From Novosphingobium sp. (GTDB taxonomy: Bacteria; Pseudomonadota; Alphaproteobacteria; Sphingomonadales; Sphingomonadaceae), in assembly GCA_017744735.1 (NCBI GenBank), contig JAGIAR010000006.1, positions 121,749 to 185,748 of the forward strand: 64,000 bases of DNA, in the 5' to 3' direction. The position numbers and the translations under genes are program-made. Below are positions 17,436 through 25,734 of the stretch, piece after piece; the first letter of the stretch is position 1, and every line of letters begins with the position of its first letter. The notes beneath the pieces are model-generated. The model searched no databases. It had not been told where the DNA came from and saw only the letters and a list, made by a program, of their open reading frames with translations.

Positions 17436-18370
17436 CCGCCGCCGCGCCGGTGCTTGTGCTCTATGGCCCGATGATGGCCGGGCAGCGGGCGGCATGGGAG
17501 GCGGACTACCGGATCGTCCAGTTGGCAGGCGGCGAACTGCCGCCCGCCGAGCTCGCCGACGCGATCGAGGTCATCGCGAGCGGCGACACCGTGCCCAACG
17601 CGCTGATCGATGCGCTCCCGGCGCTGCGGCTCGTCGCATGCTTTTCCACCGGCTACACCGGGATCGACCTCGCACACTTGGCGTCGCGCGGGATCGCGTT
17701 GACGACTGCGGGCGGAGTGAACGCGCACGATGTCGCCGATCACGCGGTCGCGCTGGCGCTGGCGCTGTGGCACGGGATCCCGGCGGCGGACCGTTCGGTG
17801 CGCGAGGGCGGCTGGCGGGAAAGCCGCGTCCCGCGCGCTTCGCTGCGCGGAAAGCACGCGGGCATCATCGGGCTCGGCCGCATCGGCGGCGCGATCGCGG
17901 GTCGGCTCGCGGCGCATGAGATGGAGGTCCGCTGGTGGGGGCCGCATGCAAAGCCCGGCGCGCCGTTCGCGCGAGCCGCCAACTTGGCCGACCTCGCGCA
18001 ATGGAGCGACGTGCTGGTCGTCGCCAGCCGCGCCGCGCCCGAAAACCGGCATCAGGTCGATGCGGCAGTCCTCGCCGCACTCGGCCCCACCGGGATGCTG
18101 GTGAACATCTCGCGCGGCTTCCTGGTCGACGAGGAAGCGCTGATTTCGGCATTGCGCGCCGGCGCGATCGGAGGCGCAGCGCTCGACGTGTTCGAGAAAG
18201 AACCGTCCCCGCCCGAGAAATGGGACGGAGTGCCGAACACGGTGCTGACGCCGCATATCGCCGGCTACACGCAAGAGGCGGGCATCGACATGCGACGCCA
18301 GCAGCATGAGAACGTGCGCCGCCACTTCGCCGGCGAGCCACTGCTCACGCCCGTTCACGACCCGCTCTGA
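17432..18370 (+). CDS. D-2-hydroxyacid dehydrogenase (NAD-dependent)
   Basis: A 312-residue oxidoreductase. The Rossmann motif GIIGLGRIGGAIAGRL lies near residue 146, the Arg in VVASRAAPEN near 205 and the catalytic His in LTPHIAGYT near 275 are in place, and GFLVDEEAL lies near 230. It overlaps the BKACE stop by 4 bases (ATGA). It would interconvert a 2-keto and a 2-hydroxy acid in the same unknown pathway. Glyoxylate or hydroxypyruvate reductase activity is a plausible alternative. Confidence 0.88.
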   Translation: MTAAAPVLVLYGPMMAGQRAAWEADYRIVQLAGGELPPAELADAIEVIASGDTVPNALIDALPALRLVACFSTGYTGIDLAHLASRGIALTTAGGVNAHDVADHAVALALALWHGIPAADRSVREGGWRESRVPRASLRGKHAGIIGLGRIGGAIAGRLAAHEMEVRWWGPHAKPGAPFARAANLADLAQWSDVLVVASRAAPENRHQVDAAVLAALGPTGMLVNISRGFLVDEEALISALRAGAIGGAALDVFEKEPSPPEKWDGVPNTVLTPHIAGYTQEAGIDMRRQQHENVRRHFAGEPLLTPVHDPL

Positions 18371-18393
18371 CCATTTCAGGGAATAGCGCACCG

Positions 18394-19425
18394 ATGACCG
18401 AGTTCGATCCAGCCACCGGCCTCGCGCGCGGCAGCTTCGGCGTCGGCACCTATCGCCTGCCCGACAGCCCTGCGTTCCCCGGCCTGGTGCTGGCCGACGG
18501 CAGCCTGATCGACCTCTCGGCGCGCTACCGCGATACCCAAGCGGTGTTCGAGGACTGGGCGCGCGCGCTCGACTGGTTCGCCGACCTCGCGGCGAAGGGC
18601 GGCAGCAGCGACCTCCGGTTCGCCGACGTCGAATGCCTGCCGGCGTTAGCTCACCCCAACCTGCTTGGCGCGGGGTCGAACTATCGCCAGCACGTCGCCG
18701 AGATGATGACCCACAACAAGTTCAACCAGGATCATCGCCTGCCGGGCGAAGACGACGCCGCGTTCTTCCGGCGCAACCTGGCTGAAGTCGACCGGCGCGC
18801 GCGCGAAGGCATGCCGTTCCTGTGGACCGGCCTCCACTCCTCACTCTCCGGTGCGAACGACGACATTGCGCTGCCGCTGATCGGTGAGAACCCCGACTGG
18901 GAACTGGAACTGGGCGTGATCGTCGCCGGCACCGGCCGCTACCGGACGCCCGAGGAGGCCGCAGATTTGATCGCGGGCTATGTGATCGTCAACGATCTCG
19001 GCACGGTCGACGAGTTCCGCCGGGTCGACATCAAGTTCGGCTACGACTGGATCAGCAAGCACCAGCCCGGATTCAAGCCGTTCGGCCCGTTCGTGGTACC
19101 CAAGCAGTTCGTCGATCGCGACCGAATCCGCATCCGGATGAAGGTCAACGGCGAAACGATGCAGGACTGGCCGGTGACCGACATGATCTTCAGCCCCGAG
19201 CAGATGCTGTCCTATGCCAGCGAGCGAGTGCGGCTGATGCCGGGCGATCTGCTGATCACCGGCTCCCCGCCCGGCAACGCGGGCTCACATGGCGGGCGCT
19301 GGCTCAAGCCCGGCGATGTGGTCGAGAGCGAGCTCGAATTTCTCGGCCGCCAGCGCAATCACGTTGTCTCGGAGGACAGCGGCGGTCGCGGTACCAATTT
19401 CGGGCCGTTCCTGACGAGTTGGTAG
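18394..19425 (+). CDS. Fumarylacetoacetate hydrolase-family protein
   Basis: A 343-residue member of the FAH superfamily. It has the entry motif LLGAGSNYRQHVAEM near residue 90, the metal-binding ELELGVIV near 170, the IVNDLGTVDEFRR segment near 196, and LITGSPPGNAGSHGG near 287. FAH enzymes hydrolyse C-C bonds in ring-cleavage products or act as decarboxylases or hydratases. It follows the hydroxyacid dehydrogenase by 23 bases and is convergent with an aldolase gene 3 bases beyond its end. Reaction unknown. Confidence 0.87.
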   Translation: MTEFDPATGLARGSFGVGTYRLPDSPAFPGLVLADGSLIDLSARYRDTQAVFEDWARALDWFADLAAKGGSSDLRFADVECLPALAHPNLLGAGSNYRQHVAEMMTHNKFNQDHRLPGEDDAAFFRRNLAEVDRRAREGMPFLWTGLHSSLSGANDDIALPLIGENPDWELELGVIVAGTGRYRTPEEAADLIAGYVIVNDLGTVDEFRRVDIKFGYDWISKHQPGFKPFGPFVVPKQFVDRDRIRIRMKVNGETMQDWPVTDMIFSPEQMLSYASERVRLMPGDLLITGSPPGNAGSHGGRWLKPGDVVESELEFLGRQRNHVVSEDSGGRGTNFGPFLTSW

Positions 19426-19428
19426 CGC

Positions 19429-20220
19429 TCAGCGTGCGTAGTCGGCACGTGCATCGTCGAGCATGCGGGTAAGCGCGGCCCATTCGCGATCGATCACCGC
19501 ATCGCCGTTCTCGAAGCCCTTCGCCATCGCCACGCAATCGGCCTCGCACGGCCAGCACAGTTCGGTCTTGGGATCGTTGCAGGCAGACAGCGTTGCCACC
19601 TGCATGCGGCACGCGCGTTCGAGGTAGTACATCCGCGAAAAGCATTCGCGCACGTTCTTGCCCACCACCAGCGGGCCATGGTTGCGCAGCATCAGAACAT
19701 CTCCATCGCCGAGTGCGGCGGGCAGCTGCGCCCGCTTCTCAGCGGTGTTGAACGCGCCGCAATATTCAAGATAGCCGACTTTGCCGTAAAACCGCAGCGC
19801 ATGCTGAGTGAGCGGCAGAAGCCCGTCGCGATAATTGGCGACCGCGATCGTCGCCTCTGTGTGGGCGTGCATGACGCAGGCCGCCTGCTCGGTTGCCTGG
19901 TGAATGGCGCTGTGGATGCAGAACCCGCCACGGCTGATCCCGAGGCCAGTGGGATCGGAGACGATGTTGCCGTCGACATCGCACTTCACCATGTCGGACG
20001 CCCTCGCCTCGCCGAACAGATGGCCGTAGGGCAGTTGCAGGAACCGCCCCTCCTCGCCCGGCACGCGGATCGAGATATGGGTGTGGATGATATCGGTGAT
20101 CCCCAGCCAGTCGAACAAACGGTAGGCGATCGCCAGCTCGACGCGCGCCTCGCGCTCGGCTTCGGAACACTCGGCCGTCATTGGCCGCGAATCCATGATG
20201 TTGCCGGTGATCGTGTTCAT
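19429..20220 (-). CDS. Class II aldolase/adducin-family protein
   Basis: A 263-residue zinc-dependent aldolase-fold protein. Likely metal and active-site residues are in IIHTHISIRVP near 44, CVMHAHTEATIAV near 114 and LMLRNHGPLVVG near 177, as in fuculose-phosphate aldolases. Bacterial relatives in aromatic clusters often act as decarboxylases or hydratases rather than sugar aldolases. It is transcribed with the CMD-like gene and the TBDR upstream on the minus strand. A second in-frame ATG (MDSRP, 20196) is another possible start. Confidence 0.86.
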   Translation of the reverse strand: MNTITGNIMDSRPMTAECSEAEREARVELAIAYRLFDWLGITDIIHTHISIRVPGEEGRFLQLPYGHLFGEARASDMVKCDVDGNIVSDPTGLGISRGGFCIHSAIHQATEQAACVMHAHTEATIAVANYRDGLLPLTQHALRFYGKVGYLEYCGAFNTAEKRAQLPAALGDGDVLMLRNHGPLVVGKNVRECFSRMYYLERACRMQVATLSACNDPKTELCWPCEADCVAMAKGFENGDAVIDREWAALTRMLDDARADYAR

Positions 20221-20236
20221 CGTTCGCGCTCTCGAC

Positions 20237-20611
20237 TTACAATTTGGGCTCTTCGCCCGACTGGATGCGTTTGAACAGAGCCATCGCGCTCAGTGCCCGG
20301 GGAAGGCCGGCGTAAGGGATCGTCTGCAGGATCACTTCCTTCAGCTCGTCGTCGGTGAAGCCCACTTCCTTGGCATGCTTGAAGTGCAGCGCAACCCCGT
20401 GCGCACCGATCGCGATCAGGATCGAGATGCAGATAAGCTCCCGTTCGCGCAGCGAAAGCCCGGGGCGCGCCCAGATCGTCCCGAAATTGGCTTCCGAAAT
20501 GATCCGCCACAAGTCCTCGTCGAGTTCGCGCACTCCCTCGTTCTGGCCCCAGCCGAGCTGGCGGATCACCTCCAGACCTGCCTTTTCGCGATCGTCGTTA
20601 TATGCCGTCAT
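20237..20611 (-). CDS. Carboxymuconolactone decarboxylase-family protein
   Basis: A 124-residue all-helical protein of the CMD/AhpD fold. It has the family core LRERELICISILIAIG near 53-68 and HGVALHFKHAKEVGFTDDEL. The CxxC pair of the peroxidase-type AhpD members is absent, so it is closer to the PcaC type that decarboxylates lactones. It lies 16 bases upstream of the aldolase gene and 16 bases downstream of the TBDR gene. A lactone or muconate intermediate in this cluster is therefore plausible. Confidence 0.87.
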   Translation of the reverse strand: MTAYNDDREKAGLEVIRQLGWGQNEGVRELDEDLWRIISEANFGTIWARPGLSLRERELICISILIAIGAHGVALHFKHAKEVGFTDDELKEVILQTIPYAGLPRALSAMALFKRIQSGEEPKL

Positions 20612-20627
20612 ACTGCCGCATTCCCGG

Positions 20628-22895
20628 TCAGAAGTTCACCGACGCGCGCACCCCGAAGGTCCGGGGAGCCAGCAAGCGCGAGCCGAAATAGGGGAACACC
20701 GAGTAAGACGAACTCATCGTCTGCGCCGAGACCGTGACCACATCGGTGACGTTGTCGACATAGGCCTTGATCGAGAAACGATCGTTCGGCGCAATGTAGC
20801 TCAGCCCCAGATTGACACGGGCGGTGCCGCCGCCCAGGCCCAGCGGGATATACGAGATATCGGTCTGGTAATGGTCCTCGTAGCGGACATTGCCCTCGGC
20901 CACGATCTTCGCGCCGCTGCCGAGCGGAATGGTCTGCTCGATGTCGCCCATGATCGTCCATTCGGGCGAATTCAGCGGCGTGACCCCCGCGCAATCGACC
21001 GTCGCTTGCGGCACTCCGGGCGTAACCGCGCAGTCCGAAGCGGCGGGCGGGGGCGCCAATGTCTGGTAGGTGAAGGAATCGTACTTCGCCTTCAGATACT
21101 GGACCTGCGCGCCGATCCGCGTGTTGTCGAGCGGAAGGAAATCGCCTTCCACCTCGAGGCCGTAAACGTGCGACTTGCCCGCGTTTTCGGTGACCAGCGT
21201 CGAGGTCGAGCCGACCAGCTTGACGAAGCTCACCTGCTGATCGGTGTAGTTGAGATAGAACGCCTCCGCGTTCAGCTGCACGCGGTTGCCGAAGAAGCGG
21301 TTCTTGGACCCCAGCACATAGGAGATCACCTTTTCGGGCTGGTAGGTGTCCGAGCCCGGCGGGCCGTAATAGAAGCCGCCCGCCTTGAAGCCGGTGCTGA
21401 CGTTGCCGTAGAGCAGATTGCTGGGCCCGGCGTCGAGTTCGAACCCGGCCTTCCAGTTCACCTGGTTCCAGCTCTGCTTGCCGACCACCGTATTGACCGG
21501 ATTGCCGACCGGGGCCGGCGGAATCACCGGATCGGGTCCGATGGTGGCGATGTTGTAGCGTTTACTGTCCGAACTCTTCTGCTCGTAGGTATAGCGCAGC
21601 CCGCCGGTGAGGCGGAACGTGTCGGTAAGGCCGTAGGTCAGCTGGCTGAACAGCGCGCCGGTCCAGCCCGAAAGATTGGTCCACTGATCGCTGAAGGTGT
21701 GGCGCGTCGCGTTCTCGCCGTTCGCGCGGGCATGCAGGTCGGTGTTCAGGTAATAGGCGCCGAAAACGTACTGGAAGCGCTGGCCCGAGGGCGAGGCGAG
21801 CCGCAGTTCGACCGATTCCTGCTCGGGGTGCTGCTTCTCGCGCAGCTGCCAGCTGGTGCCGGTGGTAACGTAACTCACATCCGACTTGCGATAGCCGCCG
21901 ATCAGCGAGAACGTTCCGATTCCGGTCGTAAGATCGGCGTTGAGGTTGGCGCCATAGTAATTGCTGTCGAGGAACGGATCGGTCGTCTGGGGCGCAATGT
22001 GAGCCGCGGTATAGTAGCTGGCCAGATCTCCGACGTCGGTATAGGGGTCGGCGACAAAGCACCCATTGCCCTGCTTTCCCAGGTTGGAACAGTTGGTCCG
22101 CAAGGTCGCGCCCGGGCCCTTGCCGCCTTCGTGCGACCAGTCGCCGCTGAGCAGGAGCGAGAAGTTCGAACTCGGCTCGAACAACAGCGATGCACGTGCC
22201 GCCTGGACATCCTCGTCGCTGGTGCCGTCGCTCATGTAGCCATTGTGCTTTGCGCGCTGGCCTGCGACGCGAAACGCGACCGTATCGCTCAGCGGAACGT
22301 TGAGCGCGCCGCTGAAATCGAAATGCCCGTAGTTGCCGACGTCGACGCTGGCATCGCCCCCGAACGAGAAGTCCGGCTTTTTCGGAATGATGTTGATCGC
22401 GCCGGCCGTGGCGTTGCGCCCATAGAGCGTGCCTTGGGGTCCCTTGAGCACCTCGATCCGGTCGAGATCGTAATAGAGTCCCCTGAAAGTCGTCGGGGTC
22501 GCGAGATATACCCCATTGTAATTCACCGCCACCGCCGGATCGGCGAAGGCGTTGCCGCTTAGCGAACTGACCGAGCGGATGCTGAAGGTGGTGTACGGGC
22601 CGCTGCTCGGCTGGATCTCGATGCCGACGGTCGTGCGCGCGATCGCGTCGGTATCGGTAACCCCCTTGGCCTTGAGTGAGTCCCCCGTGATCGCGGTGAT
22701 CGAAAGCGCTGCGTGCTGGACGTCTTCCGCCCGCCGCTGCGCGGTGACGATGATCGTGCCCAGCCCGTCCGCAGACGCGTCGGCAGCGGCTGCCGCGTTG
22801 GCCGGAGCCGTCGTATCATCCGCCGCGAATGCCGGCGAACCGAATACGGCCGCGAACACCGCCAGCGAGGCCCCGCCTGCAAATACTGCCCTCAT
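20628..22895 (-). CDS. TonB-dependent receptor
   Basis: A complete outer-membrane receptor of 755 residues. A Sec signal (residues 1-24, ending AFA-AD) is followed by TIIVTAQRRAEDVQ as the TonB box region, a plug with LDRIEVLKGPQGTLYGRNA near 134, and a barrel ending in the aromatic GVRASVNF, as needed for assembly. The start at 22895 has GGGGAGGG before it. This FyuA-like form is common for aromatic or hydrophobic substrates in sphingomonads. It heads the minus-strand set with the CMD-like and aldolase genes, and probably imports the compound degraded by this cluster. Confidence 0.93.
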   Translation of the reverse strand: MRAVFAGGASLAVFAAVFGSPAFAADDTTAPANAAAAADASADGLGTIIVTAQRRAEDVQHAALSITAITGDSLKAKGVTDTDAIARTTVGIEIQPSSGPYTTFSIRSVSSLSGNAFADPAVAVNYNGVYLATPTTFRGLYYDLDRIEVLKGPQGTLYGRNATAGAINIIPKKPDFSFGGDASVDVGNYGHFDFSGALNVPLSDTVAFRVAGQRAKHNGYMSDGTSDEDVQAARASLLFEPSSNFSLLLSGDWSHEGGKGPGATLRTNCSNLGKQGNGCFVADPYTDVGDLASYYTAAHIAPQTTDPFLDSNYYGANLNADLTTGIGTFSLIGGYRKSDVSYVTTGTSWQLREKQHPEQESVELRLASPSGQRFQYVFGAYYLNTDLHARANGENATRHTFSDQWTNLSGWTGALFSQLTYGLTDTFRLTGGLRYTYEQKSSDSKRYNIATIGPDPVIPPAPVGNPVNTVVGKQSWNQVNWKAGFELDAGPSNLLYGNVSTGFKAGGFYYGPPGSDTYQPEKVISYVLGSKNRFFGNRVQLNAEAFYLNYTDQQVSFVKLVGSTSTLVTENAGKSHVYGLEVEGDFLPLDNTRIGAQVQYLKAKYDSFTYQTLAPPPAASDCAVTPGVPQATVDCAGVTPLNSPEWTIMGDIEQTIPLGSGAKIVAEGNVRYEDHYQTDISYIPLGLGGGTARVNLGLSYIAPNDRFSIKAYVDNVTDVVTVSAQTMSSSYSVFPYFGSRLLAPRTFGVRASVNF

Positions 22896-23005
22896 CGAAC
22901 CCCTCCCCATATTCTTTTTAACTTTGGTGATGGGGTTCTAGGAACGGCAAGAGAAAGGGTCTGTCCGTCTGCAAGAGGACAGCTCGGAGCGATAGGGCCC
23001 GCGGG

Positions 23006-23785
23006 TTAGCGCAAGACCAAGCGCGCGAGTTCGTAGGCGCTGCTGACGCCCAGGCGATGGTAGGCGCGCTTGCGGTAGGTGAGCACCGAAGACGCCGCGA
23101 TGCCGAGGTCAAGCGCAGCGCCTTCGACCGATATGCCCATCGCCGCCCGCGCGCAAATCTGGCGCTCGCGCGGGGTGAGCTGGGGGCAATGCCGAGCAAA
23201 ACGCTCCTCGAGTTCGAGAATGCGTTCCGCGCGGTCTTCCACCACTTCGCCCACCAACGCCCGGTGCCGATCGATCAGCGGCGTGACGAGACGGAAGTAC
23301 CCGCCCAGCCAATCGAGTTCGCGCGCGTCGAAACCGCCCGACTGGCGCCGCCGCGCAACCGTCAGGCAACGCCAGCCGTCGCGGCCGAGCTTGCGCAGAA
23401 AAGAGACCCGTTCGATGACCTCCGCCCGTTCGAGCATGCGGCGGTAGGCCGGGACCAGAATGTCGCTGGGAAGCACCCTCAGCCGCAAGATGGTGCCATC
23501 GCCGTCGATCCGGTCGATCGCTGCCTGCAGCGGATCCGAGGGCAGGAAGCGCGTGACGTAGGCAGGCCCCGAAACAGGCGGCTTCCCGCTCTCGGTTTCC
23601 GCAATCAATGGCTCGGTGCGCGCGCTGCCATCGATGAGGTAGAGACGATCGACGCGCACCCCAGCCTCCAGCCCGGCGCTGAACGCGCGGTAGAAGCGTT
23701 CCGAGCCCATCGCCGCCGCGGCCTGCTCGAACGGCCCGAGCACCTCGGGCACGATCCGTTCGGTTTCGATCCGCTCGATCTGCAT
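23006..23785 (-). CDS. LuxR-type transcriptional regulator (first of two paralogues)
   Basis: A 259-residue regulator. The last 60 residues form the LuxR HTH (LTPRERQICARAAMGISVEG, then SSVLTYRKRAYHRLGV). The first 190 residues are a sensor domain I cannot place; no receiver Asp pattern is seen. It shares layout and the HTH wording with the regulator at 24942-25718. It is divergent from the LLM monooxygenase gene with a 99-base gap, so it likely controls that promoter and perhaps the TBDR downstream of itself. Confidence 0.85.
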   Translation of the reverse strand: MQIERIETERIVPEVLGPFEQAAAAMGSERFYRAFSAGLEAGVRVDRLYLIDGSARTEPLIAETESGKPPVSGPAYVTRFLPSDPLQAAIDRIDGDGTILRLRVLPSDILVPAYRRMLERAEVIERVSFLRKLGRDGWRCLTVARRRQSGGFDARELDWLGGYFRLVTPLIDRHRALVGEVVEDRAERILELEERFARHCPQLTPRERQICARAAMGISVEGAALDLGIAASSVLTYRKRAYHRLGVSSAYELARLVLR

Positions 23786-23884
23786 GGCTTCTTTCTCGCC
23801 GACAGTCTTGTCCCAGAACCGGTGGACAAGCCGCCGGTCGATTTTGGGCTAACCCGGCTTCGCAAGCAAGCAGGAGACGGACGC

Positions 23885-24907
23885 ATGAAATTCGGGCTGT
23901 TCCTTGGCATCTGGGAGAACCCGGTCGCCGCGAATAATCATCACGCGATCCTGCATCAGGTGATCGACTACGTGGTAGAGGCGGAGCGGCTCGGGCTGGT
24001 TTCGTGCTTTCTCAACGAGCACCATTTCACCGGCCTTCCGCAAATTCCGTCGTCGATGATGATGCTGGCGAACCTTGCCGCGCGAACCGAGACGATGCGC
24101 CTCGGCACTGCGGTGACGATCCTGCCGTGGCACAATCCGCTACTCTATGCCGAAGAAGTCGGAACGCTGGATCTGCTATCCAACGGACGGTTCGACTGCG
24201 GCGTCGGCCGCGGGTTCCGCTACACCGAATGCCGCGGTTTCGGCATCCCGGCGGAAGAGCTGATGCCCCGCTACGAAGAGGCGCTGGAAATCCTCGATCT
24301 CGCCTGGCACTCCACCGGCCGGTTCTCCTTTGCCGGGCGGTTCTGGCGGTTCGACGACGCGATCATCGATCCGACCCCGATCCAGCGCCCGCACCCGCCG
24401 CTGTGGATCGCGGTCGGGAGCGACGCGTCCGCCATCCGCGCGGGCGCGCGAGGCCAGAGCCTGCTGCTCGACCAGTTCAGCGATTCAAGTCAGATCGGAA
24501 GGCGCATCGCCGCCTATCGCCAGGCCGCCGAAGCCAACGGGCACGGGTACGATCCGATGCGCGTGGGCGTGACCCGGGCCTTCCACCTTACCGCGAGCGA
24601 AGCGGAAACCCGCGACGCGCTGGACCATCACCAGCATGTGCTGGCCAACAACCGCAAATTGTCGACCGACCCGAACCAGCTTGCCGATGGGCTCCACCGC
24701 CCGCCGATGGCCGACGGAGATCCGGACGACATCTGGTTGATCGGGACGGTCGAGCAGGTCACGCGGCGGATCAAGCGTCTGCAGGCGGCCGGAGCGGAGT
24801 ACCTGCTGCTGCTCGACGCGACCGGCGACACCGGCAGCCTGCGCCGGCTCGCCGACGAAATCATGCCGGCGTTCGATGCCGCAGAGCGTGTGGTGGAACC
24901 CGTCTAG
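23885..24907 (+). CDS. LLM-class flavin-dependent monooxygenase
   Basis: A 340-residue luciferase-like monooxygenase. It shows FLNEHHFTGLPQIPSSMMML near residue 40, RLGTAVTILPWHNPLLYAEE near 80, and VGRGFRYTECRGFGI near 105, the normal F420/FMN barrel pattern. It would use reduced flavin and O2 to oxidise a small organic substrate. The start follows GGAGACGG. It sits alone on the plus strand between two divergent or convergent LuxR paralogues. The flavin reductase at 53167 is a possible, distant electron partner. Confidence 0.88.
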   Translation: MKFGLFLGIWENPVAANNHHAILHQVIDYVVEAERLGLVSCFLNEHHFTGLPQIPSSMMMLANLAARTETMRLGTAVTILPWHNPLLYAEEVGTLDLLSNGRFDCGVGRGFRYTECRGFGIPAEELMPRYEEALEILDLAWHSTGRFSFAGRFWRFDDAIIDPTPIQRPHPPLWIAVGSDASAIRAGARGQSLLLDQFSDSSQIGRRIAAYRQAAEANGHGYDPMRVGVTRAFHLTASEAETRDALDHHQHVLANNRKLSTDPNQLADGLHRPPMADGDPDDIWLIGTVEQVTRRIKRLQAAGAEYLLLLDATGDTGSLRRLADEIMPAFDAAERVVEPV

Positions 24908-24941
24908 CGGACCGCGCGATCACGCGCCGGCGGCAGCTGCC

Positions 24942-25718
24942 TCAGTGGGTCACCAGCGTGCACAGCTCGAACGGGCTCGTGACCCGCAGCCGCTGGTAGG
25001 CGCGCTTGCGATAGGTCCGCACCGAAGTCTTCGCGATCCCGAGATCGAGCGCCGTACCCTCGACCGTCATGCCGATCGCCGCGCGCGCACAAACCTGCCG
25101 CTCGCGTTCGGTCAATTCGGCAAAGCGTCCGGCAAACCGCTCTTCGAGCTGGAGCACGCTCAGGCAGCGCTTGGCGGCCGGGCGATCGCGGTTCATCGGC
25201 AACATCGGCAGCGAGAGGCAGGCCAGGCCGACGATCATCTCGACCTCGCCGTCTGAGAAATAGCCGTCGGAAAGGTGTCGGGCGACGCTAAGCACCCGCC
25301 ACGAGTCGATCCCGCGCTGAATGATCGATATGCGCTCCAGGATCCCTGGCTCGTCGTAGAATTGTCGCCGAAACCCCGTAGATGCGATGTCGCTCGGGCG
25401 GACTCGCAGAAACGCGACGTTGCTGGTGCGCGGCGCCGCCTGATAGGCGTCGCAGACCGGATCGAGCGGCTGGTACCACTTGTTGTAGGTCTCGAAGAGT
25501 TCGGCCACGCCGGGCTCGCAGAACGAATATTGCAATTCGTGATTTTCCCGGCCGGTCGCCTCGAACAGATAGATGCGACGCGCGCCGGCAGTCGACGACA
25601 TGATCGCCTCGCGCAGGTGCACGCCGAAATCCTCCGATCCGATAGCACCCAGCAGCTTCTCGTAATGCACGCCCAGAGTGGTGGGAATGCTCCATGCCTT
25701 GATCTGGGTTAGCTGCAC
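24942..25718 (-). CDS. LuxR-type transcriptional regulator (second paralogue)
   Basis: A 258-residue paralogue of the regulator at 23006. The HTH is nearly the same in wording (LTERERQVCARAAIGMTVEG, then TSVRTYRKRAYQRLRV). The sensor half differs more (YLFEATGRENHELQYSF near 50-66), which suggests a different ligand. It is 16 bases downstream of the AAHS transporter gene on the same strand and so is probably co-transcribed with it. Confidence 0.85.
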   Translation of the reverse strand: MQLTQIKAWSIPTTLGVHYEKLLGAIGSEDFGVHLREAIMSSTAGARRIYLFEATGRENHELQYSFCEPGVAELFETYNKWYQPLDPVCDAYQAAPRTSNVAFLRVRPSDIASTGFRRQFYDEPGILERISIIQRGIDSWRVLSVARHLSDGYFSDGEVEMIVGLACLSLPMLPMNRDRPAAKRCLSVLQLEERFAGRFAELTERERQVCARAAIGMTVEGTALDLGIAKTSVRTYRKRAYQRLRVTSPFELCTLVTH

Positions 25719-25734
25719 GCGACGACCCTTTCCT

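Noticed and set aside
20355..22562. A 735-codon plus-strand frame opposite the second receptor
   Set aside because: The minus strand encodes a full TonB-dependent receptor there. The plus frame gives an Arg/Val/Asp-rich product without domains.
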